Below are positions 36,550-45,593 of a stretch of 64,000 nt of DNA, one piece after another (position 1 is the stretch's first letter; the number at the start of each line of letters is the position of its first letter). Origin of the DNA: JACJWR01 sp964627505 (GTDB lineage Bacteria > Actinomycetota > Actinomycetes > S36-B12 > UBA10799); assembly GCA_964627505.1 (NCBI GenBank), contig CAZVKB010000004.1, positions 5,162-69,161 of the forward strand, written 5' to 3'. Position numbers and translations under genes: made by a program. The notes under the pieces are model-generated. The model was not told the origin of the DNA, did no database searches, and saw only the letters and a program-made list of their open reading frames with translations.

Positions 36550-37776
36550 ATGCCGCTTGTCACCATCGAACAGCTCAAAGACGTTTTCGGCCGACTCGCC
36601 CCTGGGGCCCGGGCAGTCGCATCAGGTAACTTCGCCACCCCGATGCCCTTGATCTCAGCCCTCGATGAGTCGCTTGAGACCTACACCCTGCACATGCTCA
36701 ACGCCCATGGCGATTTGCCAGACCGTCCCGGCGTCACCTTGGAGACTGCGTTTGTGGGCCCTGCCATGCGCAACAAGGCCGGTCTGAGTTATGTCCCCAG
36801 CCGACTGTCGATGGTGCCGCTGCTGTATTTCGGTCCACTGCAACCAGACGTGGTCCTGCTGCACACAACTGTGCCGCGCGATGGCCGCGTGAGTTTGGGG
36901 ATTGAAGTCAACGTCCTGCCGGCGGCTGTGGAAGCGGTACGGGCCCGCGGCGGAATCGTCGTCGGCATGATGAACCCTCAGATGCCCTACCTATACGGCG
37001 ATGCCGAAATGCTCACCGGCCACTTTGACTACCTGGTTGAAGTTGACACTCCGCTGCCCGCGATCCGTGCCACCGCGCCGGACGAGCGCAGCCGCGCCAT
37101 CGGGGGCAACGTCGCGGACATGATCGACGACGGTGCCTGCATGCAGTTGGGTATCGGCGCAGTCCCGGATGCCGTACTGGAGTCCCTGAAGGGGCACCGA
37201 GAACTCACCGTGTGGTCGGAAATGATCAGCGACGGGGTGCACAGCCTGGAACGCGCTGGCGCATTGAGCAAGAAGCGTCCGATCGTCTCCAGTTTCATCT
37301 TTGGTTCCAACGAACTGTACGAGTGGATCGACGACAACCACCGGATTCGCATGCTGCGCACCGAGAAGACCAACGATCCGGCGCTGATCGCACGCCATCC
37401 TCGGATGACCTCGGTGAACGCCGCCCTGCAAGTGGACCTGTTCGGTCAAGCCAACGCCAGCTCCATCAAAAACCGCATCTACTCCGGTTTCGGCGGGCAG
37501 ACCGACTTCATCGTGGGGGCCATGCACGCCCCCCAAGGGCAGGCCTTCATCGCGCTGTCGTCGATTCATGACAAGTCCGGTTCGTCCAACATCGTGGATG
37601 CACTGTCCACCCGCGTCACGAGTTTCCAGCAGACCGCGGTGGTCACTGAGCAGGGTGTCGCGCGGTTGTGGGGCTTGAGTCAAGCCGGCCAGGCGCGCGC
37701 AATCATCACCCACGCCGCGCATCCCAGCGCCCGCGACTTTTTGACCCAGCGGGCCGGGGAACTCGGTCTCGGTTAG
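36550..37776 (+). CDS. Acetyl-CoA hydrolase / CoA-transferase family protein
   Basis: The 408-aa protein matches 4-hydroxybutyrate/acetate CoA-transferases: HMLNAHGDLP near the N-terminus, LQLGIG-type CMQLGIGAVPDAVLESL, the VWSEMISDGV region where the catalytic Glu of the class sits, and GFGGQTDFIVGAMHAPQGQAFIAL. It likely swaps CoA between acetyl-CoA and another carboxylate through a glutamyl-CoA intermediate. It starts at ATG 36550 without a strong ribosome site. No pathway partner is adjacent. Confidence 0.82.
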   Translation: MPLVTIEQLKDVFGRLAPGARAVASGNFATPMPLISALDESLETYTLHMLNAHGDLPDRPGVTLETAFVGPAMRNKAGLSYVPSRLSMVPLLYFGPLQPDVVLLHTTVPRDGRVSLGIEVNVLPAAVEAVRARGGIVVGMMNPQMPYLYGDAEMLTGHFDYLVEVDTPLPAIRATAPDERSRAIGGNVADMIDDGACMQLGIGAVPDAVLESLKGHRELTVWSEMISDGVHSLERAGALSKKRPIVSSFIFGSNELYEWIDDNHRIRMLRTEKTNDPALIARHPRMTSVNAALQVDLFGQANASSIKNRIYSGFGGQTDFIVGAMHAPQGQAFIALSSIHDKSGSSNIVDALSTRVTSFQQTAVVTEQGVARLWGLSQAGQARAIITHAAHPSARDFLTQRAGELGLG

Positions 37777-37851
37777 GCGATCGTTGCCGCATCACGGCGT
37801 GGGAGTGGTTATGGTTACGCCACCGCCATCCGTGATGTGCAAGGAGTCGCC

Positions 37852-39723
37852 GTGCCACACCGCACCATCAGTCCCCGAGACGTCCCGCATGGGCCGTCCG
37901 ATGTGCTCGCATCGCCGAGTTTCCAGACTCTGATCGACTCCATCGTCGCCGATACCGGTCGGCCTCGGGATTCGGTCAGTGAAGAAGTTCTCGACTGCTT
38001 GCAGGAAATGTGTGTGCTGCCCAGCGCGACCAACACCTCGCAAGTGGTGTGGAAGCGTCTGAGCCGCTGGATGTCTCGGGCCTACCGGGTGGACGTGGAT
38101 GATGCCGGTCTGCGCGACTTGCGGGAGCTCGGCAAAGACGCATCGTTAATCTTTCTGCCCAATCACAAGTCCTATCTGGACCCGATCATTCTGCGTTCGA
38201 CGCTGGCGAAGCACGGCTTCCCCGGCAACTACGTGCTCGGCGGTGACAACCTCGCGTTCTGGCCGATGGCGCCGCTGGCCCGGCGCAACGGGATCGTGTT
38301 CATCCGACGCGAGTTCAAAGAAGCCGCCATCTACAAAGCCACGTTGCGGACGTATCTGGCCTTTCTCTTGGCCAACCAGGCCAACCTTGAGTGGTACATC
38401 GAAGGCGGCCGCTCACGCACCGGAAAGCTGCGTCCCCCGCGCTACGGCATCCTGAGTTATGTGGTGGACGCTTTCCAGGCTGCTGGCGACGAGCGGGCTT
38501 ACTGCGTACCCGTGTCGATCACTTACGACCAGCAGCACGAGATCGGCGCCATCTCTGCGGAAGAGCTCGGGGCGTCCAAGTCTCCCGAGAGCGTGAAGTG
38601 GCTGGTGCAATACGCCCGCGATCAATCGCGCACCCTGGGCCGCGTACACCTGCGCTTCGGCGAGCCACTGTCGATCGGTGCGGCGATGGAGCAGGCGCGA
38701 GCCGTCGAGCAGGAAAAAGCGGCCGATCGTGGTGACGTCGAGGTAGTGGACCTCGACCGCTACGCCGTACCGAAGATCGCCTTCGAGGTGTGCTATCGGA
38801 TCAATCAGGTGACGCCGATTACCCCGACCTCGCTGGTGACGTTCGCGTTGCTCGACAACGACGACCGGGCGCTCACCCAAGCCGAGGGCCGCGCCGTTGC
38901 CGATCCACTGTTGGAGTACATCAACAAGCGTGGCCTACCGCTGACGTCCGACGTGGACTTGTCGGAAAGCGGTGGTATTCGACGGGCCAGTACGCGGCTG
39001 ATCCGCGAGGGGGTGATCGAAAAGTACACCGGCGGTACCGAACCGGTGTACTCGATCAACCCGGACCGGATGCACGAGGCTGGCTTCTACCGCAATTCCA
39101 TCGCGCATCACTTCATCACACGTGCGATGGTCGAAGTGGCCATCGTCGCAGTGGCCACCCACGGTGCTGACGACGTGGCCAACGCGGTATGGCAGCAGGT
39201 CAAGCGACTCGAGGATTTGCTCAAGTACGAGTTCTTTTTCCCGGCCCGGGCCGAGTTGGCCGCTGACGTGGCCGCCGATGTGGCGCTCGTCGCCCCGGAA
39301 TGGGAACAGGAGAACTTGCAGTCGGACACCCTGTTGGACCGTCTGCGTGAGACTCCATTGCATGTGGCCCACCGCACGATTGGCCCCTTCTTGGAGGCAT
39401 ACAAGGTAGTAGCGGTGCTCCTGGCAGAGCGCGCACCGAGCCGCCCGTTGGACCGCAATGAGTTCCTCAACGAGTGCATCGGCGTGGCCCGGCAGTGGTG
39501 GCTACAACGCAATCTGCACTCCCCGGAGTCAATCTCCAAGAACCTGTTCTCCGGTGCCTACCAGTTGGCGGAGAACCGGGGCCTCACCGGCACCGGGGAC
39601 GAAGAACTCACCGGCCGCCGGAAAGCCTTCGCCGACGAACTCAGCGAAGTTGTGCACTATGTGCAGTTGGTCCGGGAGATGGCCAACGATCAAGAAGGTC
39701 TTTCGAGAGGAGTTCGCGCATGA
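37852..39723 (+). CDS. plsB: Glycerol-3-phosphate 1-O-acyltransferase
   Basis: The 623-aa enzyme acylates sn-glycerol 3-phosphate, the first step of phospholipid and triacylglycerol synthesis. Block I FLPNHKSYLDPI carries the HX4D catalytic pair, block II reads GIVFIRRE, and block III WYIEGGRSRTGKL binds substrate. It is shorter than E. coli PlsB (about 800) but similar to actinobacterial PlsB. GTG 37852 has AAGGAG 5 bases upstream; an in-frame GTG at 37837 does not. Its stop overlaps the HAD-PlsC start (ATGA). Confidence 0.92.
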   Translation: MPHRTISPRDVPHGPSDVLASPSFQTLIDSIVADTGRPRDSVSEEVLDCLQEMCVLPSATNTSQVVWKRLSRWMSRAYRVDVDDAGLRDLRELGKDASLIFLPNHKSYLDPIILRSTLAKHGFPGNYVLGGDNLAFWPMAPLARRNGIVFIRREFKEAAIYKATLRTYLAFLLANQANLEWYIEGGRSRTGKLRPPRYGILSYVVDAFQAAGDERAYCVPVSITYDQQHEIGAISAEELGASKSPESVKWLVQYARDQSRTLGRVHLRFGEPLSIGAAMEQARAVEQEKAADRGDVEVVDLDRYAVPKIAFEVCYRINQVTPITPTSLVTFALLDNDDRALTQAEGRAVADPLLEYINKRGLPLTSDVDLSESGGIRRASTRLIREGVIEKYTGGTEPVYSINPDRMHEAGFYRNSIAHHFITRAMVEVAIVAVATHGADDVANAVWQQVKRLEDLLKYEFFFPARAELAADVAADVALVAPEWEQENLQSDTLLDRLRETPLHVAHRTIGPFLEAYKVVAVLLAERAPSRPLDRNEFLNECIGVARQWWLQRNLHSPESISKNLFSGAYQLAENRGLTGTGDEELTGRRKAFADELSEVVHYVQLVREMANDQEGLSRGVRA

Positions 39724-41174
39724 GCGATCTGGGATGGTTGCTCGAAGACGTTGCCCGCAGTCCGGACGGTCCGCAGGTGGCGGCATTCTTCGACTTCGAC
39801 GGCACGCTGATCGATGGCTACTCCGCGCGCGCTTTCTTCTCGGAGCGGTTGAAGAATCGCGATATCGGTTTCCGCGAGTTGCTGCGTACCGTGGTGGAAA
39901 GCGCCAACGTGGAGCGCCGCGGTGCGGATATCACGCGGTTGATGAACACCGCGGTCAAGGCGCTCGCCGGCCGGACCCAGGCGGACATCGACGCCGCGGG
40001 CGATGACCTGTACACCAAAAAGATTGCCGACATGGTCTTCCCGGGTGCCCGCGCACTGGTGAGTGCGCATGTGGATAAGGGCCACACGATTGTGATCGCC
40101 TCGTCGGCCACGCCCCCGCAGATCGTGCCGGCAGCCCGGGCCTTGGGAATCACCCATGTCTTGGCCACTGAGTTCGAAGTCGATGACGACGGTGTGCTCA
40201 CCGGCCGCGTCGCCGGCGATATTCGCTGGGGTACCGGTAAAGCCGCTGCGGTGGCGGAATTCGCTGAGGACCATGGGGTTGACCTCACTGAGTCGTTCGC
40301 CTACAGCAACGGCGCCGAAGATGTGCCCATGTTGAAGGTGGTGGGCCGACCCCGTCCGCTGAACCCGGACGAGAAACTCCAGGACATCGCGAATGAACGC
40401 GGGTGGCCGACGTCGCGGCTGTTCCGACCGAAATCCATCGGCCCGCTCGATATCGCCCGGACCATGCTCTCCTACAGCGCACTCGGCGTGGGCGTGGCGC
40501 TGGGTTCCACGACCGCGTTGGCCAACGGGAGTCGGCGCGCTGGGGCAAACCTGGCTGCTGGTGTGGGTTCCGACTTGGCACTGGCTGCCGGGGGCGTGAA
40601 TCTCAACGTGCTGGGGCGCGAACACCTGTGGTCGGCCCGGCCCGCGGTTTTCATCTTCAACCATCAGAGCCAACTCGATGTGCTGATCTTGGGCGCGCTC
40701 TTGCGGCAGGACTTCACCGGGGTCGCCAAGATCGACCTGTCCCATGATCCGCTGTTCGCCCCGGTCGGGTACCTCATGGACATCGCCTACATCGACCGCG
40801 GCAACACCGAGCAAGCCAAACAGGCCCTCGCGCCGGTGGTGGCGGCCCTGCACGGCGGGCGCTCGATTGCCATCGCGCCAGAAGGCACTCGTTCGAGTTC
40901 GGACCGGATCCTGCCGTTCAAAAAGGGCGCGTTCCATATCGCTATCCAGGCCGGTGTGCCGATCGTGCCGATCGTGATCCGCAACGCCGGTGAGCTGATG
41001 CGCCCGCACGCGATCTTCATGGCTCCTGGCCGTTTGGATGTGCGGGTGCTCCCACCCATCGACCCCTCCGGCTGGACACCCGACATGCTCGACGACAAAG
41101 TGTCCGAAGTGCGCCAGCTCTACATCGATGCCATGGCCAGTTGGCCGCGCTACATCGAACCTGTTGATGAGTGA
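39720..41174 (+). CDS. plsC: HAD-IB phosphatase fused to 1-acylglycerol-3-phosphate acyltransferase
   Basis: The 484-aa fusion has an N-terminal HAD-IB domain (DFDGTL nucleophile motif near residue 25, ASSATP, and SNGAEDVPML acidic motif) and a C-terminal PlsC domain (NHQSQLD, HX4D; APEGTRSSS; VPIVPIVIRNAG). It should make phosphatidate, with the HAD part possibly hydrolysing a phosphate ester such as phosphatidate or lysophosphatidate. The same fusion is known next to plsB2 in Mycobacterium. GAGAGGAG precedes the ATG. Confidence 0.92.
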   Translation: MSDLGWLLEDVARSPDGPQVAAFFDFDGTLIDGYSARAFFSERLKNRDIGFRELLRTVVESANVERRGADITRLMNTAVKALAGRTQADIDAAGDDLYTKKIADMVFPGARALVSAHVDKGHTIVIASSATPPQIVPAARALGITHVLATEFEVDDDGVLTGRVAGDIRWGTGKAAAVAEFAEDHGVDLTESFAYSNGAEDVPMLKVVGRPRPLNPDEKLQDIANERGWPTSRLFRPKSIGPLDIARTMLSYSALGVGVALGSTTALANGSRRAGANLAAGVGSDLALAAGGVNLNVLGREHLWSARPAVFIFNHQSQLDVLILGALLRQDFTGVAKIDLSHDPLFAPVGYLMDIAYIDRGNTEQAKQALAPVVAALHGGRSIAIAPEGTRSSSDRILPFKKGAFHIAIQAGVPIVPIVIRNAGELMRPHAIFMAPGRLDVRVLPPIDPSGWTPDMLDDKVSEVRQLYIDAMASWPRYIEPVDE

Positions 41175-41745
41175 GAATGACCACCCGCTGACTGCGGCAG
41201 TTGCTTCCGATCGACTCAACTCGCCAATCGTGGTGGTGCCACTGACGCCTGACTGGTTCCCAGCCCTGCGCGCGTGCGCAACCGCGGTCTGGCACGCCGC
41301 CTACGATGACCTGCTGCCGCCCGGTCAGGTGGACCACATGCTGGCCAACCGGTTACGGGCCGAGGCCCTCGAGAGCTATCTCGCGGCGGCGGACCGCTGG
41401 CTGGATCTGGCGCTCGGCGCCGACCATTCCGTGATCGGCTACAGCTCGTGCCGGTTGGTACCGGAGGACGGGATGCTGCTGCTCGAGCAGATCTATGTGC
41501 ATCCCGACTATTGGGGCGGGACTGCGGCAGATGCCTTGTGGAGCGTGGTGCGACAGCACGCGTGCGACAGTGGTTGCACGACGATCCAACTGCGGGTGAA
41601 TAGGGGAAACTCCCGAGCGCAGCGCTACTACCGGAAACGCGGCTTCACTGTGACTGGGGAAATCGTGCAAGACATCGGCGGCGGATATGTGATGGACGAC
41701 TACATCTTCACCGCGCCCGTGCAGACAGAACGCGCTCCGGCCTAG
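41167..41745 (+). CDS. GNAT-family N-acetyltransferase
   Basis: The 192-aa protein has a GNAT core: LLLEQIYVHPDYWGGTAADALWSVV (acetyl-CoA pyrophosphate region in a divergent form), then LRVNRGNSRAQRYYRKRGFTVTGEIV, the classic C-terminal motif. The substrate is unknown. Its ATG 41167 overlaps the plsC stop by 8 bases, so it is probably translated with the lipid operon; whether it acts in lipid metabolism is unclear. Confidence 0.82.
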   Translation: MSENDHPLTAAVASDRLNSPIVVVPLTPDWFPALRACATAVWHAAYDDLLPPGQVDHMLANRLRAEALESYLAAADRWLDLALGADHSVIGYSSCRLVPEDGMLLLEQIYVHPDYWGGTAADALWSVVRQHACDSGCTTIQLRVNRGNSRAQRYYRKRGFTVTGEIVQDIGGGYVMDDYIFTAPVQTERAPA

Positions 41746-41768
41746 TCCGCTGACCGGACCACCAACCG

Positions 41769-42410
41769 CTAGCCGGCCCAAGCCACGGGCCCGGCGCCTT
41801 GTTCAGCAAGCAGAGCGTTGGTCCGGCTAAACGGTGCCGACCCGAAAAAACCGCGATGCGCCGACAGCGGACTCGGGTGCACACTGGTGATCGTGGGCAC
41901 CCCTGCCAACAGCGGCTGCAACGTCTGGGCGTCCCGTCCCCACAAGATGGCCACGAGTGGGCCGCCGCGCGCCGAAAGCGCGGAGACGGCGGCAGCGGTG
42001 ATGGCCTCCCAACCCTTGCCGCGGTGTGAGCCGGACGCCCCTGGACGCACGGTGAGCACCCGGTTGAGCAAGAGCACGCCCTGCTCGGACCATACGGCTA
42101 GATCCGACGGCAGCTCCACCCCGACGTCGCTGCGTAGTTCCTTGCCGATGTTCACCAACGTCGGTGGCAGCGGGGTGGTGCCCGGCGGCACGGCGAACGA
42201 CAGTCCAACGGCATGTCCCGGCGTCGGGTAAGGATCTTGACCCACAATCAGGACCTTGACGTCGGACATCGGCACACGCAGCGCCCGAAAGACGTTGGTA
42301 CCCGTCGGCTGATAGCCGCGTCCGGCCACAACTTCGGCGCGGAGAAAATCGCCCATCGCCCGGATTGCCGGCTCGTGCGGGGCCAACGCGTCCGCCCACG
42401 ATGACGCCAT
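41769..42410 (-). CDS. ung: Uracil-DNA glycosylase (family 1)
   Basis: The 213-aa enzyme excises uracil from DNA. The catalytic water-activating motif GQDPYP, the uracil-pocket region LLLNRVLTVRPG, and the DNA-intercalating loop HPSPLSAHRGFFG are intact. ATG 42410 gives the usual family N-terminus (SSWADALAP). The frame remains open to 42503, overlapping the NUDIX gene, without a ribosome site. It lies 35 bases after the NUDIX stop on the same strand. Confidence 0.94.
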   Translation of the reverse strand: MASSWADALAPHEPAIRAMGDFLRAEVVAGRGYQPTGTNVFRALRVPMSDVKVLIVGQDPYPTPGHAVGLSFAVPPGTTPLPPTLVNIGKELRSDVGVELPSDLAVWSEQGVLLLNRVLTVRPGASGSHRGKGWEAITAAAVSALSARGGPLVAILWGRDAQTLQPLLAGVPTITSVHPSPLSAHRGFFGSAPFSRTNALLAEQGAGPVAWAG

Positions 42411-42445
42411 CACAGTGGACAGGGGCGGAGGGGCTGGGGACCCGC

Positions 42446-43297
42446 TCACCCGAGCTCCGCAACCAAACGCCAAAGGTGACCGGGGCCAATCAGCCCGGCA
42501 CACCGATCGGCCACACGCGCACGCAGTTCGGCATCGGCGGTGACCACGATGTCGTCCGGGCCGACACTTGCGACGATGGCATCATCTGCGCTGCCCCGGG
42601 CGGCTGTAACCAATACCGCTGGATGTGGACTGGCAGTGCTGCGACCCGCACCTTCCACAACCGCTCTGATCATGCCGACGAGTGCGCCGTCCACCGTGGC
42701 CCGCCCGACCAGCGGCGCAATGTCGTCAACCGTGCGCTGTGCACCCAACGCCCGATCCCGCCACCAACCATCGGGCCGGGAGCCCATCACGTTGGCGACA
42801 TCCACCACCAGCGACACCCGTCGGCCGGTGAGGCTCGGCCATGCCGCCCGCAGCCCGGGGTGCAACGGCAGATCTGACGCGGCGGCGATCGGCAACCAGG
42901 CGGCGGCCGTACTCTCCGCGTTGATCACTGGGGCTACTTGTTCCCGGGTGCGCATGATCACTGTGGTGTAGGACCATGTGCCATGTTCGGCCCGATGCAC
43001 GCCCAAGAGTGTGGCGGGCGCCTGCACACCAGTTTCCTCTTGGGTTTCCCGGATCGCTGCGGTCACCACATCCTCATGGCTGTCGCAGGCGCCGCCGGGC
43101 AGACCCCAAGTGCCACCTTCGTGCGACCACTGGGCCCGGTGCTGCATCAGAATTTGTGCATCGGCGGGTAACGGACCTGACGTGACTGTGGTCGTTTTGC
43201 CGCCAGCGATCAGCAACAATCCGGCGGCACCGTAGCGCCCCCAGTGCCGCTGTCCGCACGCGCACTCCACCCAGCCGTTACCGTCGGAGACTGCCAC
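42446..43297 (-). CDS. NUDIX hydrolase fused to NYN/PIN-like domain
   Basis: The 283-aa protein has a CACGQRHWG lead, a NUDIX domain (about 25-135) with complete box GGACDSHEDVVTAAIRETQEETGV, and a C-terminal NYN-like nuclease fold (about 155-283) with SLVVDVANVMGSRPDGWW, VTAARGSADDAIVASV and IVVTADAELRARV, whose aspartates could bind Mg2+. A single chain may thus sanitise nucleotides and cut RNA. GTG 43297 fits relatives; GTG 43330 is an alternative giving 294 aa. Its neighbour ung suggests a repair or housecleaning context. Confidence 0.82.
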   Translation of the reverse strand: MAVSDGNGWVECACGQRHWGRYGAAGLLLIAGGKTTTVTSGPLPADAQILMQHRAQWSHEGGTWGLPGGACDSHEDVVTAAIRETQEETGVQAPATLLGVHRAEHGTWSYTTVIMRTREQVAPVINAESTAAAWLPIAAASDLPLHPGLRAAWPSLTGRRVSLVVDVANVMGSRPDGWWRDRALGAQRTVDDIAPLVGRATVDGALVGMIRAVVEGAGRSTASPHPAVLVTAARGSADDAIVASVGPDDIVVTADAELRARVADRCAGLIGPGHLWRLVAELG

Positions 43298-43377
43298 TCG
43301 CCAACCGTATCCCCTCTCCGGCACCCGCACCTGATCCCGGTTAGGGTCAAGGTATCCCCAGCCCGGAAAGGCCGCAC

Positions 43378-44754
43378 ATGGATCCCCGCATGGCCCCGTT
43401 CGACGCCGTGATGTTCGATGTCGAGACCGATCCGATTCTGCGCTCGGTGATCACCTCGGTGGTGGTGCTCGACAGTACGCCGGATCCGGCGCGTCTGCGC
43501 TTTCGGGTGGACCGGTTAACACGGCTGTTGCCCAAGTTGCGCCAACGAGTGGTCGGCCATGGGCTCTCGCCGATCCCGCCACGGTGGGAGACCGTCGCCG
43601 ACTTCGACCTGGACTATCACCTCCAGCAGGTCACTTTGCCCAACGGCAGCCTCAATGATCTGCTCGACCGGCTGGCGCTGTGGTCCGAGGCAGACTTCGA
43701 TCATGCCCGGCCGCTGTGGGGGATCACCACCTACGACGGGCTCGATGGTGGCCGAAGCGCAGTGGCGATCAAGATCCACCACTCCATCACGGACGGCGTG
43801 GGCGGCATGATGCTGGCAGCCGCGCTGTTCGATGTGACTGCGACAGCGCCCGATCCCACCGATTTGCCTGCGCCTCCCGAACCGACCGCGCCGAGTTGGC
43901 GAGACCGATTTGTCGGGGCGACGCGGTTCGAAGCCAGATCGCTGCTTGGCGATGCGGCCGGGGCGTTGCGTGCCACGGCTGATGCGGGGAGGGCAGCGCT
44001 GGCGGATCCTTTCGGTAGCGTGCTGATGACACAGGAGTTCCTGGGTAGCGCGGGGCGAATTCTAGCGCCGGCGGATCAACCGATGTCGCCCCTGCTCACC
44101 CAGCGTTCGTTGGCCTTGTACTTCTCTGAGTTATCGGTGGATCTCGGAGATCTCAAGGCGGCGGGGAAGGCGGCAGGGGGCAGTCTCAACGATGCTTTTG
44201 TGGCAGCAGTGGTGGGCGGCATGCGCGATTACCACGAACGTTTCGGCGAGATTCCCCCGACGCTGCGGCTGCACATGCCGATCAACCTGCGTAGTGCCGA
44301 TGACGCCGAGTCCGGCAACAAGTGGATTCCCGCGCGTTTTCCCGTGCCCCTCAACGAAGCTGATGCAGCACGTCGGATTCGACAACTGCACCCCTTATTG
44401 GCGCAAGCTCGCAACGAACCGGCGCTCGGCGTCAGCGAACAGGTGTACAAGGTGCTGATGACCTTGCCCAACAACGTGACCACCAAGATCGCCGGCGGTC
44501 TGATGAAGGGGACAGACTTCGTAGCGTCAAACGTGCCGGGGCCGCCGATCCCGGTGTTCTTGGTGGGAGCCCGGGTGCAGCGATTCCTGGCGTTCGCACC
44601 CAAAGGCGGGGCAGCGGTGAATGTCGCGCTGATGTCGTACAACGGTCGGGCCGATGTCGGCATCAACATCGACCGGGTGGCAGTGGCCCACCCCGAGGTA
44701 CTTTCCGAATGTTTCGCCGCGTCGTTCCAAGCCGTGGTGGCCACGGTCGCATAG
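43378..44754 (+). CDS. Wax ester synthase / diacylglycerol acyltransferase (WS/DGAT)
   Basis: The 458-aa enzyme has the catalytic HHSITDG (HHxxxDG, about residues 134-140), a family N-terminus, FVASNVPGPPIPVFLVGARV and the C-terminal VALMSYNGRADVGINID. It makes triacylglycerol or wax esters from acyl-CoA. GGAAAGG precedes the ATG, with TAGGGT (43343-43348 region) as a possible -10. Phosphatidate-forming genes plsB and plsC lie 2-5 kb away, so storage-lipid synthesis is a local theme. Confidence 0.93.
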   Translation: MDPRMAPFDAVMFDVETDPILRSVITSVVVLDSTPDPARLRFRVDRLTRLLPKLRQRVVGHGLSPIPPRWETVADFDLDYHLQQVTLPNGSLNDLLDRLALWSEADFDHARPLWGITTYDGLDGGRSAVAIKIHHSITDGVGGMMLAAALFDVTATAPDPTDLPAPPEPTAPSWRDRFVGATRFEARSLLGDAAGALRATADAGRAALADPFGSVLMTQEFLGSAGRILAPADQPMSPLLTQRSLALYFSELSVDLGDLKAAGKAAGGSLNDAFVAAVVGGMRDYHERFGEIPPTLRLHMPINLRSADDAESGNKWIPARFPVPLNEADAARRIRQLHPLLAQARNEPALGVSEQVYKVLMTLPNNVTTKIAGGLMKGTDFVASNVPGPPIPVFLVGARVQRFLAFAPKGGAAVNVALMSYNGRADVGINIDRVAVAHPEVLSECFAASFQAVVATVA

Positions 44755-44759
44755 CGACG

Positions 44760-45593
44760 TCACCGCGGGCGGTAGCGCTGCCAGGCCGAGTTCCACGCGG
44801 AGCGAGAGGTGCGCGTCACGCGATCCCATTGCTCGCCCACTTGCTCGCTTAGTTGGTTTCCGAAGTGTTCCGGAACATGCTCGGTGAGAAAGTCGGGTAA
44901 GACAGTGCGCATGCGGGCGGCTCGGCGCCGCCGACTTGCCGCAGCGGCCGCCACCCTTGCCCGCGCCGCCGCTTCCGGGTCGATCGCAAATGTGGCCGCT
45001 CGCAGTTCGGCAATGCCGTGCACGGGCACTCCGGAGGTTTCCAGCGCCAGCGCGTTGGTGAGGAGCACCGGGCGGTCGCCCAATGCCGGCAACATCAGCG
45101 CGTCCATGCGGCGGGCGAAGGCCACCGCCTCCCGCGCCCGCCGACCAGCGAGATTCGCCGGGACCTGGGTCACCACGAGCACCACCGGCAGTCGCTCGGC
45201 GACATCGGCCAACAGCGACATCTGGGCATCAGTGAGATCCCCGGTTCCCCAGCGCAGCACGAACCACGCGCTGTGCAACTGATCAGAGCTGCCGAATGTG
45301 TCGGTTGCGGCGAGGTGCGCATCTAACGCTTCCCACACTTCTACAGGCACGCCGATCCCGGGCCCGGATGCTGGTGCGGCGCCCGGCAACGGGGTGGTCC
45401 GCATCACTTGCAACTCCACGACATCATCGGGGTCGCGCAACACCTGGGCTCCCGGCAAAACTGCTGGTCCAAGTGCGGCCGCGACCGGTTCCGCGGCGAA
45501 GCAGGTCCGCGCCAGAGTGCGGACTCCGCAACCGGGCGGGCCAAACACCACCACGTTGAAGCGACCGCGCTCGGCGGAGACAGGAGTCGTCAT
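44760..45593 (-). CDS. GTPase-like protein with degenerate P-loop
   Basis: The 277-aa protein begins with a beta-strand and a P-loop-like GPPGCGVRT (about residues 18-26), in which the invariant Lys of GxxxxGK[S/T] is replaced (V-R). A central AWFVLRWGTGDLTDAQMSLLADV and LPVVLVVTQVP resemble the GTPase core but with no NKxD. The last 70 residues are Arg/Ala-rich and helical. It is probably a non-hydrolysing relative of small membrane-associated GTPases. The ATG overlaps the stop of the Abhydrolase_9 gene (ATGA), indicating a joint function. Confidence 0.6.
   Translation of the reverse strand: MTTPVSAERGRFNVVVFGPPGCGVRTLARTCFAAEPVAAALGPAVLPGAQVLRDPDDVVELQVMRTTPLPGAAPASGPGIGVPVEVWEALDAHLAATDTFGSSDQLHSAWFVLRWGTGDLTDAQMSLLADVAERLPVVLVVTQVPANLAGRRAREAVAFARRMDALMLPALGDRPVLLTNALALETSGVPVHGIAELRAATFAIDPEAAARARVAAAAASRRRRAARMRTVLPDFLTEHVPEHFGNQLSEQVGEQWDRVTRTSRSAWNSAWQRYRPR

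Noticed and set aside
39690..41219. 509-codon open frame on the - strand
   Set aside because: It lies opposite the certain HAD-PlsC gene, has no family motif, and is a typical long shadow frame in high-GC DNA.
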